Shown here: positions 12,780 through 24,719 of the stretch, in pieces
Layout: each line of letters starts with the position of its first letter
Numbering within the stretch: the stretch's first letter is position 1
NCBI GenBank assembly: GCA_009377395.1
Contig: WHUB01000011.1
Coordinates: forward strand, 1 to 64,000
Origin: Actinophytocola sp.
GTDB lineage: Bacteria; Actinomycetota; Actinomycetes; Mycobacteriales; Pseudonocardiaceae
DNA: 64,000 bases
Reading direction: 5' to 3'
The notes under the pieces: model-generated
Seen by the model: the letters and a program-made list of their open reading frames with translations, nothing else
What the model was told of the DNA's origin: nothing
Databases searched by the model: none
Translations under genes and position numbers: made by a program

Positions 12780-12892
12780 GTCGTGTCCTGCTCAGGACGT
12801 TGTGTCCTGCATCCAGGACGTCGTGTCTGGCGCCGGGAACGCAAGACACGACGGCAGGAGCAGGACACGGCGGCACCAACGCAGGACACGAC
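12780..12892. repeat. Phased inverted-repeat element, GTCGTGTCCTGC type
   Basis: Three direct copies of a 12 bp motif (GTYGTGTCYKGC) start at 12780, 12799 and 12820. They are followed by three copies in inverse orientation at 12841, 12860 and 12881. Spacings are 19 and 21 bp in both halves, so all copies face nearly the same side of the helix. The element fills the gap between convergent hemH and the minus-strand gene ending at 12903. The same motif and architecture recur at 53011-53168. Possible roles are a bidirectional terminator, through stacked hairpins, or a protein-binding array. Confidence 0.8.
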
Positions 12893-12902
12893 GCCCCGGC
12901 TC

Positions 12903-13694
12903 CTAGGGCTGAGTCACCGGGCGGGTGAAGCCTCGTACCGCCTCGAGGACGGCGGCGCGCCTGGCCTGACGCACTGCCGCGTCGAGCGGACGCAACGCCT
13001 CCGCCCGGCGCTCGGCCGCACTCGCCGACACCGCCCCGCCGGGCTCGTCCGCCGCGGCCAGCTCGAGGATCGCCTCCACCTCGTCGGCGCGCCGCATCAC
13101 GTGCAACGCCCGGCCGGACATCCCGCCCGGCCAGCGCGGCGATGGTGCCTTGCGCAGCCGGGACCGCACGGCGTCGGTCGCGTCCGGCCGCTCCCGCGCC
13201 ACGTCCAGCTCGGTCAGCAACGTCGTCGCCGCCCGCACCGCCTCGGTCAGCCCGCGCTCGGCCTCGCCGATGGTGACGTGGTCGTTCCCTTCGCCGGAGT
13301 GCGGATACACCGTCCAGCGCATGAGGTCGTCGGCGGGCACGTCCGGCACCACCGCGAGGCCCGCCGTGGCGAACACGCTCGCCTCGCCCGCCGCGAGCGC
13401 CGCACCGACCACGCTGCCCCGCCCGCCGAGGCCGCGCGGGTCGCCGGGCGCCGGTAGCGCGAGTGCGCCCGCGTCGGCGCCCCGCGCCCGCAGGGCGGCG
13501 AGCAACCGGGCGGGTGGCGCCGGAGTCGTGCCGAGCACCGGCAGGTCGGCGTCGGCGGCGGTCTGCTCGTCGGCGGCGACCACGTCGTGACGGTCCGCGA
13601 TGGCGGTGAGGGCGTCGAGCACGTCGTCCGCGGCGGCCCGGCCGTAGAGCCACGCCGTCGCCCAGATCGTCAGCGTCGCACTGGCAATCGACAT
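12903..13694 (-). CDS. Conserved actinobacterial protein (Rv1486c-like)
   Basis: A protein of about 263 residues, rich in Ala, Arg and Glu, with no signal peptide, clear membrane segment or recognised domain. It occupies the position of Rv1486c, the conserved hypothetical next to ferrochelatase in M. tuberculosis, and has about the same length; I infer orthology from synteny. I place the start at ATG 13694 (MSIASATLTIW). An open frame reaches GTG/ATG codons at 13715. The N-terminal third resembles a regulated small-molecule or nucleotide fold (LPVLGTTPAPPARLLAALRA), but I would not assign a function. Confidence 0.7.
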   Translation of the reverse strand: MSIASATLTIWATAWLYGRAAADDVLDALTAIADRHDVVAADEQTAADADLPVLGTTPAPPARLLAALRARGADAGALALPAPGDPRGLGGRGSVVGAALAAGEASVFATAGLAVVPDVPADDLMRWTVYPHSGEGNDHVTIGEAERGLTEAVRAATTLLTELDVARERPDATDAVRSRLRKAPSPRWPGGMSGRALHVMRRADEVEAILELAAADEPGGAVSASAAERRAEALRPLDAAVRQARRAAVLEAVRGFTRPVTQP

Positions 13695-13778
13695 AAGACA
13701 CCACGCTACCGACACGACGCAGCGTGCCGAGAGGTCACCCGATCATGCGCCGGGTGGGAAAGACCCCCGCCGCCGTGG

Positions 13779-14021
13779 CTACTGCACGCGCTTGGTCGGC
13801 GGCGGAAGCTGGTAGCTGTACTGAGTTTCCACGTCGAGCACGCCGGGGATCGCCGTCAGCGATCCGAGGTCCGACTCGTCGCAGGTGCCGGTGATGGTCG
13901 ACAGCGTGTCGAGTACGGCGTCGACATCGAGCCCATGCTCGCTGAGCTGGGCCGCGATGTCGGCGAGAGTCTCTGGTTCCTCGGTATCCACGGAGACAAT
14001 GACCTTGCGCAGCGGTGCCAC
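13779..14021 (-). CDS. Small propeptide/inhibitor-like protein beside the subtilase
   Basis: An 80-residue protein, MAPLRKVIVSVDTEEP onward, with a beta-alpha-beta pattern (KVIVSVD, a helix DIAAQLSEHGL, then SLTAIPGVLDVETQYSYQLPPP). This pattern resembles peptidase-inhibitor I9 propeptides, which fold as small ferredoxin-like domains. Its start GTG has AGGAGG seven bases upstream. It follows the S8 peptidase gene by 39 bp on the same strand. The inference is that it acts in trans as inhibitor or folding partner of that enzyme. Some related short proteins in databases carry the misleading label ketohydroxyglutarate aldolase. Confidence 0.6.
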   Translation of the reverse strand: MAPLRKVIVSVDTEEPETLADIAAQLSEHGLDVDAVLDTLSTITGTCDESDLGSLTAIPGVLDVETQYSYQLPPPTKRVQ

Positions 14022-14060
14022 CGACGACCTCCTGTGCCTCGGGTCGCGCCATAGGATGAT

Positions 14061-15248
14061 TCATGGTGCCTGCACCAATCCTGCACCAACATCCGTAGAA
14101 GGCAATGGCAACCGTTCGGCCGTCTGGCTCAATCTGGCCCAAAGTTCCCAGGTCGTCCCCTGATATGCCTGGGCGTCGAGGGCGGCGACCCCGGCGACAT
14201 GGGGCGTCGCCATGCTGGTGCCGCTGATCGTGTTGTGCCGGTCCGGCATCGGCCAGCTCGAGTGGACGTCGACGCCGGGCGCGACGAGGTCGACCGCGCC
14301 GGAGTCGGGCAGCGTGCCGCACGAGAAGTCGGCCACCTTGTGTCGCGGGTCGATGGCGCCGACGGCCATGATCGTCGGGCAGTTCGCGGGGTGGCTCACC
14401 GGGGCGATGACGCCGTCCGAGCGCGCGCTCTCGTTGCCCGCGGCCGCGATGATCAACGTGCCCCGGTTCATGGCCCGGCGGGCGGCGCGCTCAAAGGTGA
14501 CCGAGTGCGGCTGGCCCGGCTGCACCGGAGCGCCGAGCGACATCGACACCACCGCGCAGCCGTTCTGCACCGCCCAGGCGATCCCGGCGAGGATGCCGCC
14601 GTCCGTGCCGGCGCCCGCGTTGTTGAGCACCTTTCCGGCGTAGATCTCGGATTCGTACGCGACGCCGTAACCCGGCCCGATGTCGGGCGTGCGGGACCCA
14701 CACGCGGTGCCGATCACGTGCGTGCCGTGCCCGTGACCGTCGTCGACGTCCTCGCCCTCGACGAACGAGCGGCTGACGATCTCGCGACCGGCGAAGTCGG
14801 GGTGGTCGAGGTCGATGCCGGTGTCGAGCACCGCGACCCGAACCCCGGCGCCGGTCGCCGTACTGGCGGGTGCGTTGATGGCGCGCAGACCCCAGGTGAA
14901 GGCGGCTTCCTCCGAGCTGGCGGGCATCGGCTGCGAGGCCGGGGTCGAGATCGCGTAGACCAACTGCTCCCGCTCGATCATGGCGATCGGGCCTCGGGTC
15001 GAGAGCGCCCCGCGCAGCGCGTTGATCTGGTCGGTCGCCGCGGTGACGACGGCGACTCCGAGGTCGGGCCACAGCACTCCGCCCGGCACCTGTGCCAGCC
15101 CGTCGCCGGTCTGCGCCGCGATCTCACCACTGTGAACCGCCCTGATGCCGGCAACGTTGGTCATGGCGCGCGAACCCTCGTCGGCCGCGTCTTCCTCGAA
15201 CAGCACGAGGTACCGCGCCACGCCACTGCCGTCATCCTGCTGTGTCAT
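14061..15248 (-). CDS. Subtilisin-like S8 serine peptidase
   Basis: A 395-residue subtilase with an intact catalytic triad: Asp142 in VLDTGIDLDHP, His174 in GHGHGTHV, and Ser345 in SGTSMATPH, plus the oxyanion Asn272 in AAGNES. The first 120 residues (RYLVLFEED, then GVAVVTAATDQINAL and EREQLVYAI) look like an N-terminal prodomain. No signal peptide is visible, so the enzyme is probably cytoplasmic or exported by an unrecognised route. It forms a two-gene unit with the small protein at 13779-14021. It lies between the two mycobacteria-like blocks and looks accessory. Confidence 0.93.
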   Translation of the reverse strand: MTQQDDGSGVARYLVLFEEDAADEGSRAMTNVAGIRAVHSGEIAAQTGDGLAQVPGGVLWPDLGVAVVTAATDQINALRGALSTRGPIAMIEREQLVYAISTPASQPMPASSEEAAFTWGLRAINAPASTATGAGVRVAVLDTGIDLDHPDFAGREIVSRSFVEGEDVDDGHGHGTHVIGTACGSRTPDIGPGYGVAYESEIYAGKVLNNAGAGTDGGILAGIAWAVQNGCAVVSMSLGAPVQPGQPHSVTFERAARRAMNRGTLIIAAAGNESARSDGVIAPVSHPANCPTIMAVGAIDPRHKVADFSCGTLPDSGAVDLVAPGVDVHSSWPMPDRHNTISGTSMATPHVAGVAALDAQAYQGTTWELWARLSQTAERLPLPSTDVGAGLVQAP

Positions 15249-15373
15249 CTACCGCCACCCACTGTGTACGACCTGTTGTGCTCCGTGAGTCCATGATCGT
15301 GCAGCGTGGTCGCAAAGTCACAGGGGCCGGAGGGCGAATCCGCCAGAAAGCCTAACGGATAGTGATTAACGCA

Positions 15374-16684
15374 TCACCTGTTCGTTACCACAAGCCGAGC
15401 GCCGCGTGCCGGGGCGAATGTGATGTTGCGCGGCTTGACCTGCTCGCGGCGATCGCGGTCGGGGCTGAGGTGGTATCGCGTGAGCACAGCGCGTAACACC
15501 TCGGTTGCTTCCATCAGGGCAAAACCCGCGCCGAGGCACCGGCGGACACCGCCCCCGAACGGCAGCCAGTTACGCGGTGACGTGCTGCCGTCGAGGAACC
15601 GCTCCGGCCGGAAGGTCTCGGGATCGTCGTGCTGCGCCGGATCGGACTGCACCACGCCGATCGCGGGCATCACCGTGGTGCCCGCCGGCACGTGGAACCC
15701 GCCGACGACGACCGGCTCCGTGGTCCGCCGGGCGACCTCGTAGATCACCGGACGCAGCCGCATCGCCTCCTTGGCGACCGCTTCGAGGTAGCGGTCGTCG
15801 TCCTCATCGGCCGCACGGGCCTGCGTCTCCGGAGAGCGGGCCAGCTCGTGCCACGTCCACGCCAGCGCCGTCGCCGTCGTCTCGTGGCCCGCGAGCAGCA
15901 GCGTGACGAGCTGGTCGCGCAGCTCGGCATCGGTGAGCGCGTCGTCCTCGGTGCCCGCCTGGAGCAGCCGGGACAGCACGTCGGTGCGCTCGGCGAGGTC
16001 GGGCGCCGCCCTGCGGTCGGCGATCTCCGCGTAGAGCAGTGTGTCGGAGCGTTCCAGCAGCTCCCGGTTGCGACGCCACCGGCCGTAGCGCTGCATCCGC
16101 TGGCTGTGCCAGCCGAAGATGTCGAGCGCGCTGATGTCGATCACGCCGCCGAGGGTGTGTCGCAGCTCGTCGAGGCGGGGGCCGTCGCTGACGCCGAGCA
16201 CCACCCGCAGGATCACCTCGAACGTCAGCCGCTGCATGCTGTCGTGCGAGCGGAACGGCGTGCCGACCGGCCAGCGCGCGACCTCCCGCTCGGCGATGCC
16301 GGCGACCATCTCGCGGTAACCGCGCAGCGCGGCGCCGGTGAACGGCGGCGTGAGCAGGGTGCGGATGCGGCGGTGCTCGTCCTCGTCGGTGGTGAGCACC
16401 GAGTGCTCGCCCATGACCGGCTTGAGCACCTGGTTGCCCTCACCGGCGTGGAAGGTGGTGACGGGTCCGGAGAAGACCTCTTTGATGTCGGCCGGATCGG
16501 AGATGCTGACGACGTTGCGCTCCGGGAAGACCCGGAACCGGAACACCGGGCCGTAGCGCCGATGCAGCACGCGCAGCAGCCGGTGGCGCTGAGTGGCGAA
16601 CAGGATCGACTGGACCCCGATCGGCAGCCGGGGACCTGGCGGCAGCTGCTGGCTCTGCTGGGGGCGTAGCGTGCTCGCTGTCAT
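15374..16684 (-). CDS. Cytochrome P450
   Basis: A 436-residue soluble bacterial P450. Visible family motifs are the I-helix [10 protein letters not shown], the ExxR pair in [11 protein letters not shown], and the heme-binding [15 protein letters not shown] with its Cys ligand. The reading frame runs on to 17002, but ATG 16684 gives a normal N-terminus followed by the PPGPRLPIG proline-rich hinge. It is divergent from a TetR regulator, with a palindrome between them. No ferredoxin partner is adjacent and the substrate cannot be deduced. Sequence style resembles CYP102/110-like oxygenases acting on fatty or aromatic compounds, a weak guess. Confidence 0.93.
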   Translation of the reverse strand: MTASTLRPQQSQQLPPGPRLPIGVQSILFATQRHRLLRVLHRRYGPVFRFRVFPERNVVSISDPADIKEVFSGPVTTFHAGEGNQVLKPVMGEHSVLTTDEDEHRRIRTLLTPPFTGAALRGYREMVAGIAEREVARWPVGTPFRSHDSMQRLTFEVILRVVLGVSDGPRLDELRHTLGGVIDISALDIFGWHSQRMQRYGRWRRNRELLERSDTLLYAEIADRRAAPDLAERTDVLSRLLQAGTEDDALTDAELRDQLVTLLLAGHETTATALAWTWHELARSPETQARAADEDDDRYLEAVAKEAMRLRPVIYEVARRTTEPVVVGGFHVPAGTTVMPAIGVVQSDPAQHDDPETFRPERFLDGSTSPRNWLPFGGGVRRCLGAGFALMEATEVLRAVLTRYHLSPDRDRREQVKPRNITFAPARGARLVVTNR

Positions 16685-16693
16685 ATCCCGATT

Positions 16694-16707
16694 TATACGC
16701 CCGTATA
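16694..16707. promoter_or_regulatory. Palindromic operator between P450 and TetR genes
   Basis: TATACG-CC-CGTATA is a perfect inverted repeat (6 bp arms, 2 bp spacer) in the 72 bp gap between the divergent P450 and tetR starts. It is 10 bp upstream of the P450 start codon, so a bound protein would block transcription or translation of P450. The location and symmetry fit a TetR-family operator. Binding by the adjacent TetR is inferred. Confidence 0.6.
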
Positions 16708-16756
16708 GAAACCGTGTCCAGCGTCCGGGCGCGGGCCTTCGGCTTAGGGTGGAGGC

Positions 16757-17356
16757 GTGGGACATCGCGAACAGCTGCTCGGCGCGGCACGCCGGCTGCT
16801 CGAGGACAAGGGCTACGCGCACATCACCGCGCGGGACCTGGTCGCGGCATCGGACACCAATCTGGCCTCGATCGGCTATCACTTCGGCTCGAAGGCCGGG
16901 CTGCTCAACGCCGCGATCGGCGAGATCTTCGACGAGTGGACCGAGCAACTCGCCCAGATCGCGATGCGCGCGACGGTGGCGACGCCGGTCGAGCGTGCCC
17001 ACGTCACGTGGTCGGCGTTGCTCGACGGGCTCGACGACAAGCGCGCCCTGCTGCTGTCGTTCATGGAGGCATTCGCCCAGGCCGACCGCAGCGCCGAGCT
17101 GCGGGAGCAGTTCGGGCGGCAGTACCAGCAGATCAGGGGACGGGTGGCCGAGCTGGTCGCCGAGTCGCTCGGCGGCAGGCTCGGCCCGGACGACCCGCGC
17201 GCCAAGGCCGTCGCCAGCTTCGTCATCGCGGTCTGCGACGGGCTGGCGATGCAGTGGCTGCTCGACCCGGTCAACACGCCGACCGGCGACGAACTGCTCG
17301 CCGGGCTCGGCCTGCTGTGGCAGGCGTCGGCCGGGGAACCGCCGGGCGACGCGTAG
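16757..17356 (+). CDS. TetR-family transcriptional regulator
   Basis: A 199-residue repressor. An N-terminal helix-turn-helix ([21 protein letters not shown] then [28 protein letters not shown]) is typical of TetR_N. A ligand-binding C-terminal domain follows from about residue 75. It is divergent from the P450 gene and probably represses it through the palindrome at 16694-16707. GTG start. The gene also stands 17 bp upstream of mshC, but a regulatory link to mycothiol synthesis is not supported by anything visible. Confidence 0.9.
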   Translation: MGHREQLLGAARRLLEDKGYAHITARDLVAASDTNLASIGYHFGSKAGLLNAAIGEIFDEWTEQLAQIAMRATVATPVERAHVTWSALLDGLDDKRALLLSFMEAFAQADRSAELREQFGRQYQQIRGRVAELVAESLGGRLGPDDPRAKAVASFVIAVCDGLAMQWLLDPVNTPTGDELLAGLGLLWQASAGEPPGDA

Positions 17357-17373
17357 CCCGTACTCTCGGGGGC

Positions 17374-18612
17374 ATGCAGACCTGGTCGTCCGTCCCAGTT
17401 CCCCGCGTGCCGGGTACCCCTCGTGAACTCCGGCTGTACGACACGGCGACGGCGTCGGTGCGCCCGGTCGCGGCGGGCCGCACCGCTCGCATGTACGTCT
17501 GCGGCATCACGCCGTACGACGCCACGCACCTCGGCCACGCCGCGACGTACCTGGCCTTCGACCTGGTGTACCGGCAGTGGCTCGACGCGGGTCATGAGGT
17601 GCGCTACGTGCAGAACGTCACCGACATCGACGACCCGCTGCTCGAGCGCGCCGAGCGGGACCAGGACGACTGGGTGGTGCTCGGCATGCGCGAGACGGCG
17701 CTGTTCCGCGAGGACATGGAGGCGCTGCGGGTGCTGCCGCCGCACGACTTCATCGGTGCCGTCGAGTCCATTCCGGACATCGTCGAGGTGATCGGCAAGC
17801 TGCTGGCCGGCGGCGCCGCCTACCGCGCCGACGACCCCGAGTACCCCGACATCTACTTCGACCACACCGCGACCGGCCGGTTCGGCTACGAGTCCAACTA
17901 CGACGAACCGCTGATGGCGGAGCTGTTCCCCGAGCGCGGCGGCGACCCGGAGCGGCCCGGCAAGCGGCATCCGCTGGACGCGCTGCTGTGGCGGATGAAG
18001 CGGGACGGCGAGCCGTACTGGGAGAGCGACCTCGGCGACGGCAGGCCCGGCTGGCACGTCGAGTGCAGCGTGATCGCGGTGAACCGGCTCGGGTTCGGCT
18101 TCGACATCCAGGGCGGCGGCTCCGACCTGGCATTCCCGCACCACGAGTACAGTGCCGCGCACGCCGAGGCGCTGGCCGGTAACCATCCGTTCGCGCGGTT
18201 CTACGTGCACGCGGGCATGATCGGACTCGACGGCGAGAAGATGTCGAAGTCCAAGGGAAACCTGGTGTTCGTGTCCAAGCTGCGGTCCGAGGGCGTCGAG
18301 CCGGTCGCCATGCGGCTGGCGCTGTTCGCCGGTCACTACCGGTCCGACCGGCAGTGGACGGCGACGCTGCTCGAGGAGGCGACGTCGCGGCTGGCGCGCT
18401 GGCGGGAGGCGATGGCGCTGCCCGCCGGGCCGGACGCCGCCGCGACCATCGACCGGCTGCGTGAGCACCTCGCCGACGACCTCGACACCCCCAAGGCGCT
18501 GGCCGCGGTCGACGCCTGGGTGGACGACGCGCTCACCCGCCGCAGCGACGACCCCGGCGCCCCCACCGCCGTCCGTGCGGCGGTGGATGCCCTGCTCGGC
18601 GTGTCGCTGTAG
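17374..18612 (+). CDS. mshC: Cysteine:GlcN-Ins ligase MshC (mycothiol synthesis)
   Basis: A 412-residue class I aminoacyl-tRNA-synthetase-like ligase that joins Cys to glucosaminyl-inositol, the third step of mycothiol synthesis. The HIGH-like motif is THLGH in [17 protein letters not shown], with the zinc Cys in YVCGIT. The KMSKS loop is EKMSKSKGN. The length and N-terminus [14 protein letters not shown] are those of MshC rather than CysS. The open frame reaches further upstream, but ATG 17374 fits family length. PAC2 lies convergent downstream, in the same neighbourhood as in M. tuberculosis. Confidence 0.96.
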   Translation: MQTWSSVPVPRVPGTPRELRLYDTATASVRPVAAGRTARMYVCGITPYDATHLGHAATYLAFDLVYRQWLDAGHEVRYVQNVTDIDDPLLERAERDQDDWVVLGMRETALFREDMEALRVLPPHDFIGAVESIPDIVEVIGKLLAGGAAYRADDPEYPDIYFDHTATGRFGYESNYDEPLMAELFPERGGDPERPGKRHPLDALLWRMKRDGEPYWESDLGDGRPGWHVECSVIAVNRLGFGFDIQGGGSDLAFPHHEYSAAHAEALAGNHPFARFYVHAGMIGLDGEKMSKSKGNLVFVSKLRSEGVEPVAMRLALFAGHYRSDRQWTATLLEEATSRLARWREAMALPAGPDAAATIDRLREHLADDLDTPKALAAVDAWVDDALTRRSDDPGAPTAVRAAVDALLGVSL

Positions 18613-18700
18613 CGCGAGTCCCGAGATCCGAGGGCGCGAGTCCCGACTTACGGTGCGGCGAGTTCTCGGGACTCGCGGCACCGGAACGTGGGACTCGCGG
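18612..18700. repeat. Phased inverted-repeat element, GCGCGAGTCCCGA type
   Basis: Two direct copies of a 13 bp motif (GCGCGAGTCCCGA) start at 18612 and 18634. Two inverse copies (TCGGGACTCGCGG-like) follow at 18666 and 18688. The spacing is 22 bp in both halves. The element fills the gap between the convergent mshC and PAC2 genes and begins at the last base of the mshC stop codon. Architecture matches the elements at 12780 and 53011, but the motif sequence is different. Confidence 0.75.
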
Positions 18701-18707
18701 CTACGCC

Positions 18708-19562
18708 CTACGCGCTGCCGCCTCGCCGACGGCGGAGGTAGCGCTCGAAGTCGGCGGCGAGCTGCTCGCCGCTGGTTTCGGAGAGGTCGGACTCGGCGTC
18801 GCCGCGCTCCTCGAGTGACCGGACGTACTCGCTGACCTCGTCGTCCTCCTCGGCCAGCTCGGACACCGTGCGCTGCCATTCCTCCGCCTGCTCCGGCAGC
18901 TCCCCGACCGGGATCTCCAGGTCGAGCACCTCTTCCAGCTTGCGCAGCAGGGCGAGGGTGACCTTCGGCGACGGCGACTGCGAGACGTAGTGCGGCACCG
19001 AGGCCCAGATCGAGATCGCGGGGATGCCCGCCTCGACGCAGGCGTAGTGGAACACGCCGGTGATACCGGTCGGGCCCTCGTAGTTGCTCGACGAGAAGCC
19101 GTGCCGCTCGGCGGACTCGCTGTCGTAGGAACTGCCGGTGACTCGCACCGGACGGGTGTGGGCGGTGTCGGCGAGCAGCGAGCCCAGCATGACGACGGTG
19201 TCGACCTCGAGGTCCTTCGCCTTGCCGATCAGCTCGTCGCAGAACGCGCGCCAGTGCAGGTTCGGCTCCGGCCCCTGCACCAGCACCAGGTCGTGATCGA
19301 AGCCGGGCGCGGCGCAGCGCGAGAGCAACGTCGTCGGCCAGTCGATCCGCCGGGTCACCCCGTCCACCATGTGGACAGTGGGCCTGCTCACCTGGAAGTC
19401 GTAGTAGCCGTCCGAGCTCAGCTCGCCGACGGCGGTGGCCTCCCAGGTCAGCTGCAGGTGCTCGATCGCTGCGCTGGCCGCCTCACCAGCGTCGTTCCAG
19501 CCTTCGAACGCCACGACCATCATGGTGGCCGAGGTCGATGCGTGCGGTTCGGTTTCGGTCAC
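18708..19562 (-). CDS. PAC2 family protein
   Basis: A 284-residue protein of the PAC2 (proteasome assembly chaperone 2) family, as Rv2125 of M. tuberculosis. Family features include VVAFEGWNDAGEAASAA near the N-terminus, LVQGPEPNLHW and VDTVVMLGSLLADTAHTRPV, and an acidic, coiled C-terminal tail (EEDDEVSEYVRSLEERGD). The fold resembles purine nucleoside phosphorylases, and its bacterial role is not established. GTG start. The gene diverges from metH with a 52 bp spacer. Confidence 0.88.
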   Translation of the reverse strand: MTETEPHASTSATMMVVAFEGWNDAGEAASAAIEHLQLTWEATAVGELSSDGYYDFQVSRPTVHMVDGVTRRIDWPTTLLSRCAAPGFDHDLVLVQGPEPNLHWRAFCDELIGKAKDLEVDTVVMLGSLLADTAHTRPVRVTGSSYDSESAERHGFSSSNYEGPTGITGVFHYACVEAGIPAISIWASVPHYVSQSPSPKVTLALLRKLEEVLDLEIPVGELPEQAEEWQRTVSELAEEDDEVSEYVRSLEERGDAESDLSETSGEQLAADFERYLRRRRGGSA

Positions 19563-19614
19563 CCGCCCAGCCTACGACCACCCACGATTCGCGCGAGACC
19601 GTAGTCTCGACTGT

Positions 19615-23168
<3,554 letters not shown>

Positions 23169-23172
<4 letters not shown>

Positions 23173-23837
23173 CCGCCGTGCTGCACCACGGCGGCTGGGA
23201 CGCCGTGCTCTTCGACATGGACGGCACGCTGATCGACTCGGAGAAGCTGTGGGACATCGCGCTCGGTGAGGCGGCCGAGCGGCTCGGCGGCACGCTCTCG
23301 CGGGACGCGCGGGAGCGGATGACGGGCAGCCACACCGACGCCACGCTGCGGATGCTGTTCGAGGAGGTCGGTGTGGCGCCGACGGCCGCGACGCGGGCCG
23401 AGGTCGCCGGCTGGCTCGAACGGCGGATGGCGGAGCTGCTCGGCGCCGGCCTGCCGTGGCTACCGGGCGCGCAGGTCGCCCTGGCCGATGCGCGTCGCTT
23501 CGGGGCGCCGACGGCGCTGGTGACGTCCACCGTCCGGTCGTTGACCGAGCTCGCGCTGGCCACCATCGGGCCGGAACACTTCGACGTCACGGTGTGCGGC
23601 GACGAGGTGGACGGCAACAACAAGCCGCATCCTGAGCCGTACCTGCGGGCCGCGCGGACGCTCGGCGTCGATCCGGCGCGCTGCCTTGCCATCGAGGACT
23701 CGCCGACCGGGGTGGCCGCCGCCGAGGCCGCCGGCTGCACGGTCGTCGTCGTGCCGAGCGAGCTGGCGGTGGCGCCGAGCGAGCGGCGGGTGTTCGTCGA
23801 GTCGCTGGCGGCGTTGCGGCTCGCAGCCGCGCTGTGA
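23169..23837 (+). CDS. HAD-superfamily hydrolase (phosphatase-like)
   Basis: A 222-residue haloacid dehalogenase-type phosphatase. Motif I is FDMDGTLIDSE (residues 14-24), the Thr/Ser motif II is VTSTVRSLTE, and motifs III-IV are KPHPEPY and IEDSPTGVAAAEAAG. The small cap domain (about 25-95) points to the beta-phosphoglucomutase/phosphatase subgroup. It overlaps metH by four bases and is likely translated with it. Substrate unknown. Confidence 0.9.
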
Positions 23838-23891
23838 CCGGTGCCCGGGGACCTTCGCCATCGTTCTCGCTTGACGGGTGCAGTTCCACCT

Positions 23892-23907
23892 TTCGCCGAA
23901 CGGCGAA
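23892..23907. terminator. Short palindrome between convergent genes
   Basis: TTCGCCG-AA-CGGCGAA is a perfect 7 bp-arm inverted repeat between the HAD gene and the decayed VapC fragment. The two-base loop is too tight for an RNA hairpin without opening the closing pair. It could be a weak terminator or the operator of a lost module. No T-run follows. Confidence 0.3.
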
Positions 23908-23922
23908 GCTCCCAACCGTCAG

Positions 23923-24108
23923 CTAGATCACGATCAGTGGCAGTTCGGCGTCGAGCTTGGCGAGATCGCCGGGGTCGGACGTGGCAACGGGGCAGCGGTT
24001 CATCGACCGCGCGCACGCCACCACGGCGGCGTCCACGACGTCGGCCGTGCCGCTCTCGCCAAGGAGGGCCCCGATCCGTAGCGCGGTCAGCATCGAAAGA
24101 CCAGCGTC
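23923..24108 (-). pseudogene. Truncated PIN-domain (VapC-like) toxin remnant
   Basis: About 62 codons encode only the C-terminal half of a PIN nuclease: GLSMLTALRIGALLG, TADVVDAAVVACARS and PVATSDPGDLAKLD. These align with the intact VapC at 25587-25964 (RLIGKLLAVTGG, SDVVDAHIAVLARK, PVVTSDPEDLKQLD). The N-terminal half with the first catalytic Asp is missing. The open frame continues upstream to 24207 only as nonsense that overlaps the antitoxin-like gene. A nonfunctional toxin remnant is the simplest reading. Confidence 0.75.
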
Positions 24109-24112
24109 AGGC

Positions 24113-24346
24113 TCAGCTCGAGTCGCTGTTCTCAACCGGTGGCGTGCCGAATACGCGGTCGAGTTCCTGCTCCGCCCATGCGGTGTCTTGCGCGCTCGGT
24201 GCGCCACGCGCGGCGTCCCAGTCAGCGAAGAGTGTATCCATGATCGCGCCGGATTCCAGGCGCGTCGCGATGTGCGCCGAGACCGAGCGCGGCTCGCCCC
24301 GCGCTACCGCACGTTTGATCGTTTCGATCGGCTCTTCCGGGAGCAT
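24113..24346 (-). pseudogene. Decayed VapB-like antitoxin
   Basis: A 77-codon frame beginning LPEEPIETIKRAVARGEPRSVSAHI, which resembles the helix-loop-helix part of a ribbon-helix-helix antitoxin. The preceding beta strand (compare RRVTVSLPEEL in the intact VapB at 25961-26206) is missing, so DNA binding is doubtful. The C-terminal acidic part (AWAEQELDRVFGTPP) would be the toxin-binding tail. Together with the truncated toxin downstream it forms a decayed toxin-antitoxin module upstream of hisE. A full protein from an unseen start is possible. Confidence 0.55.
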
Positions 24347-24441
24347 CCCATCATTATGGACTGGCGTCTGCGCTGTGATCGGCGCCGCGCGACGGCGAGG
24401 CCGGGTCGGCGGTGCGGTTGCGCGGATGCGAGGATCAGCGC

Positions 24442-24705
24442 GTGAAGACCTTCGATGACCTGTTCGCCGAGCTGACCGAACGTGCCAAAAACCGCCCCGC
24501 GGGTTCCGGCACCGTCGCGGCCTTGGACGACGGCATCCATGCGCAGGGCAAGAAGGTGCTCGAAGAGGCGGGCGAGGTGTGGTTGGCGGCCGAGCACGAG
24601 TCGGACGACCGCCTCGCCGAGGAGATCTCGCAGCTGCTCTACCGGGTGCAGGTGCTGATGCTCGGCCGGGGGCTCACTACCGACGACGTCTACCGGTACC
24701 TGTGA
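24442..24705 (+). CDS. hisE: Phosphoribosyl-ATP pyrophosphatase HisE
   Basis: An 87-residue enzyme for the second step of histidine synthesis, hydrolysing phosphoribosyl-ATP to phosphoribosyl-AMP. Family signature: [14 protein letters not shown] at the N-terminus, [18 protein letters not shown] (metal-binding Glu residues) and [17 protein letters not shown] 24442 matches the start of other actinobacterial HisE; the open frame reaches 24412. It lies 14 bp upstream of hisG with GAGGAGG between, the same pair as in M. tuberculosis. Confidence 0.93.
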   Translation: MKTFDDLFAELTERAKNRPAGSGTVAALDDGIHAQGKKVLEEAGEVWLAAEHESDDRLAEEISQLLYRVQVLMLGRGLTTDDVYRYL

Positions 24706-24719
24706 GGAGGCCGAATCCC

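Noticed and set aside
12780-12892. Possible CRISPR array in the phased repeats
   Set aside because: Repeats are 12 bp with 7-9 bp gaps and reverse orientation midway; there are no cas genes.
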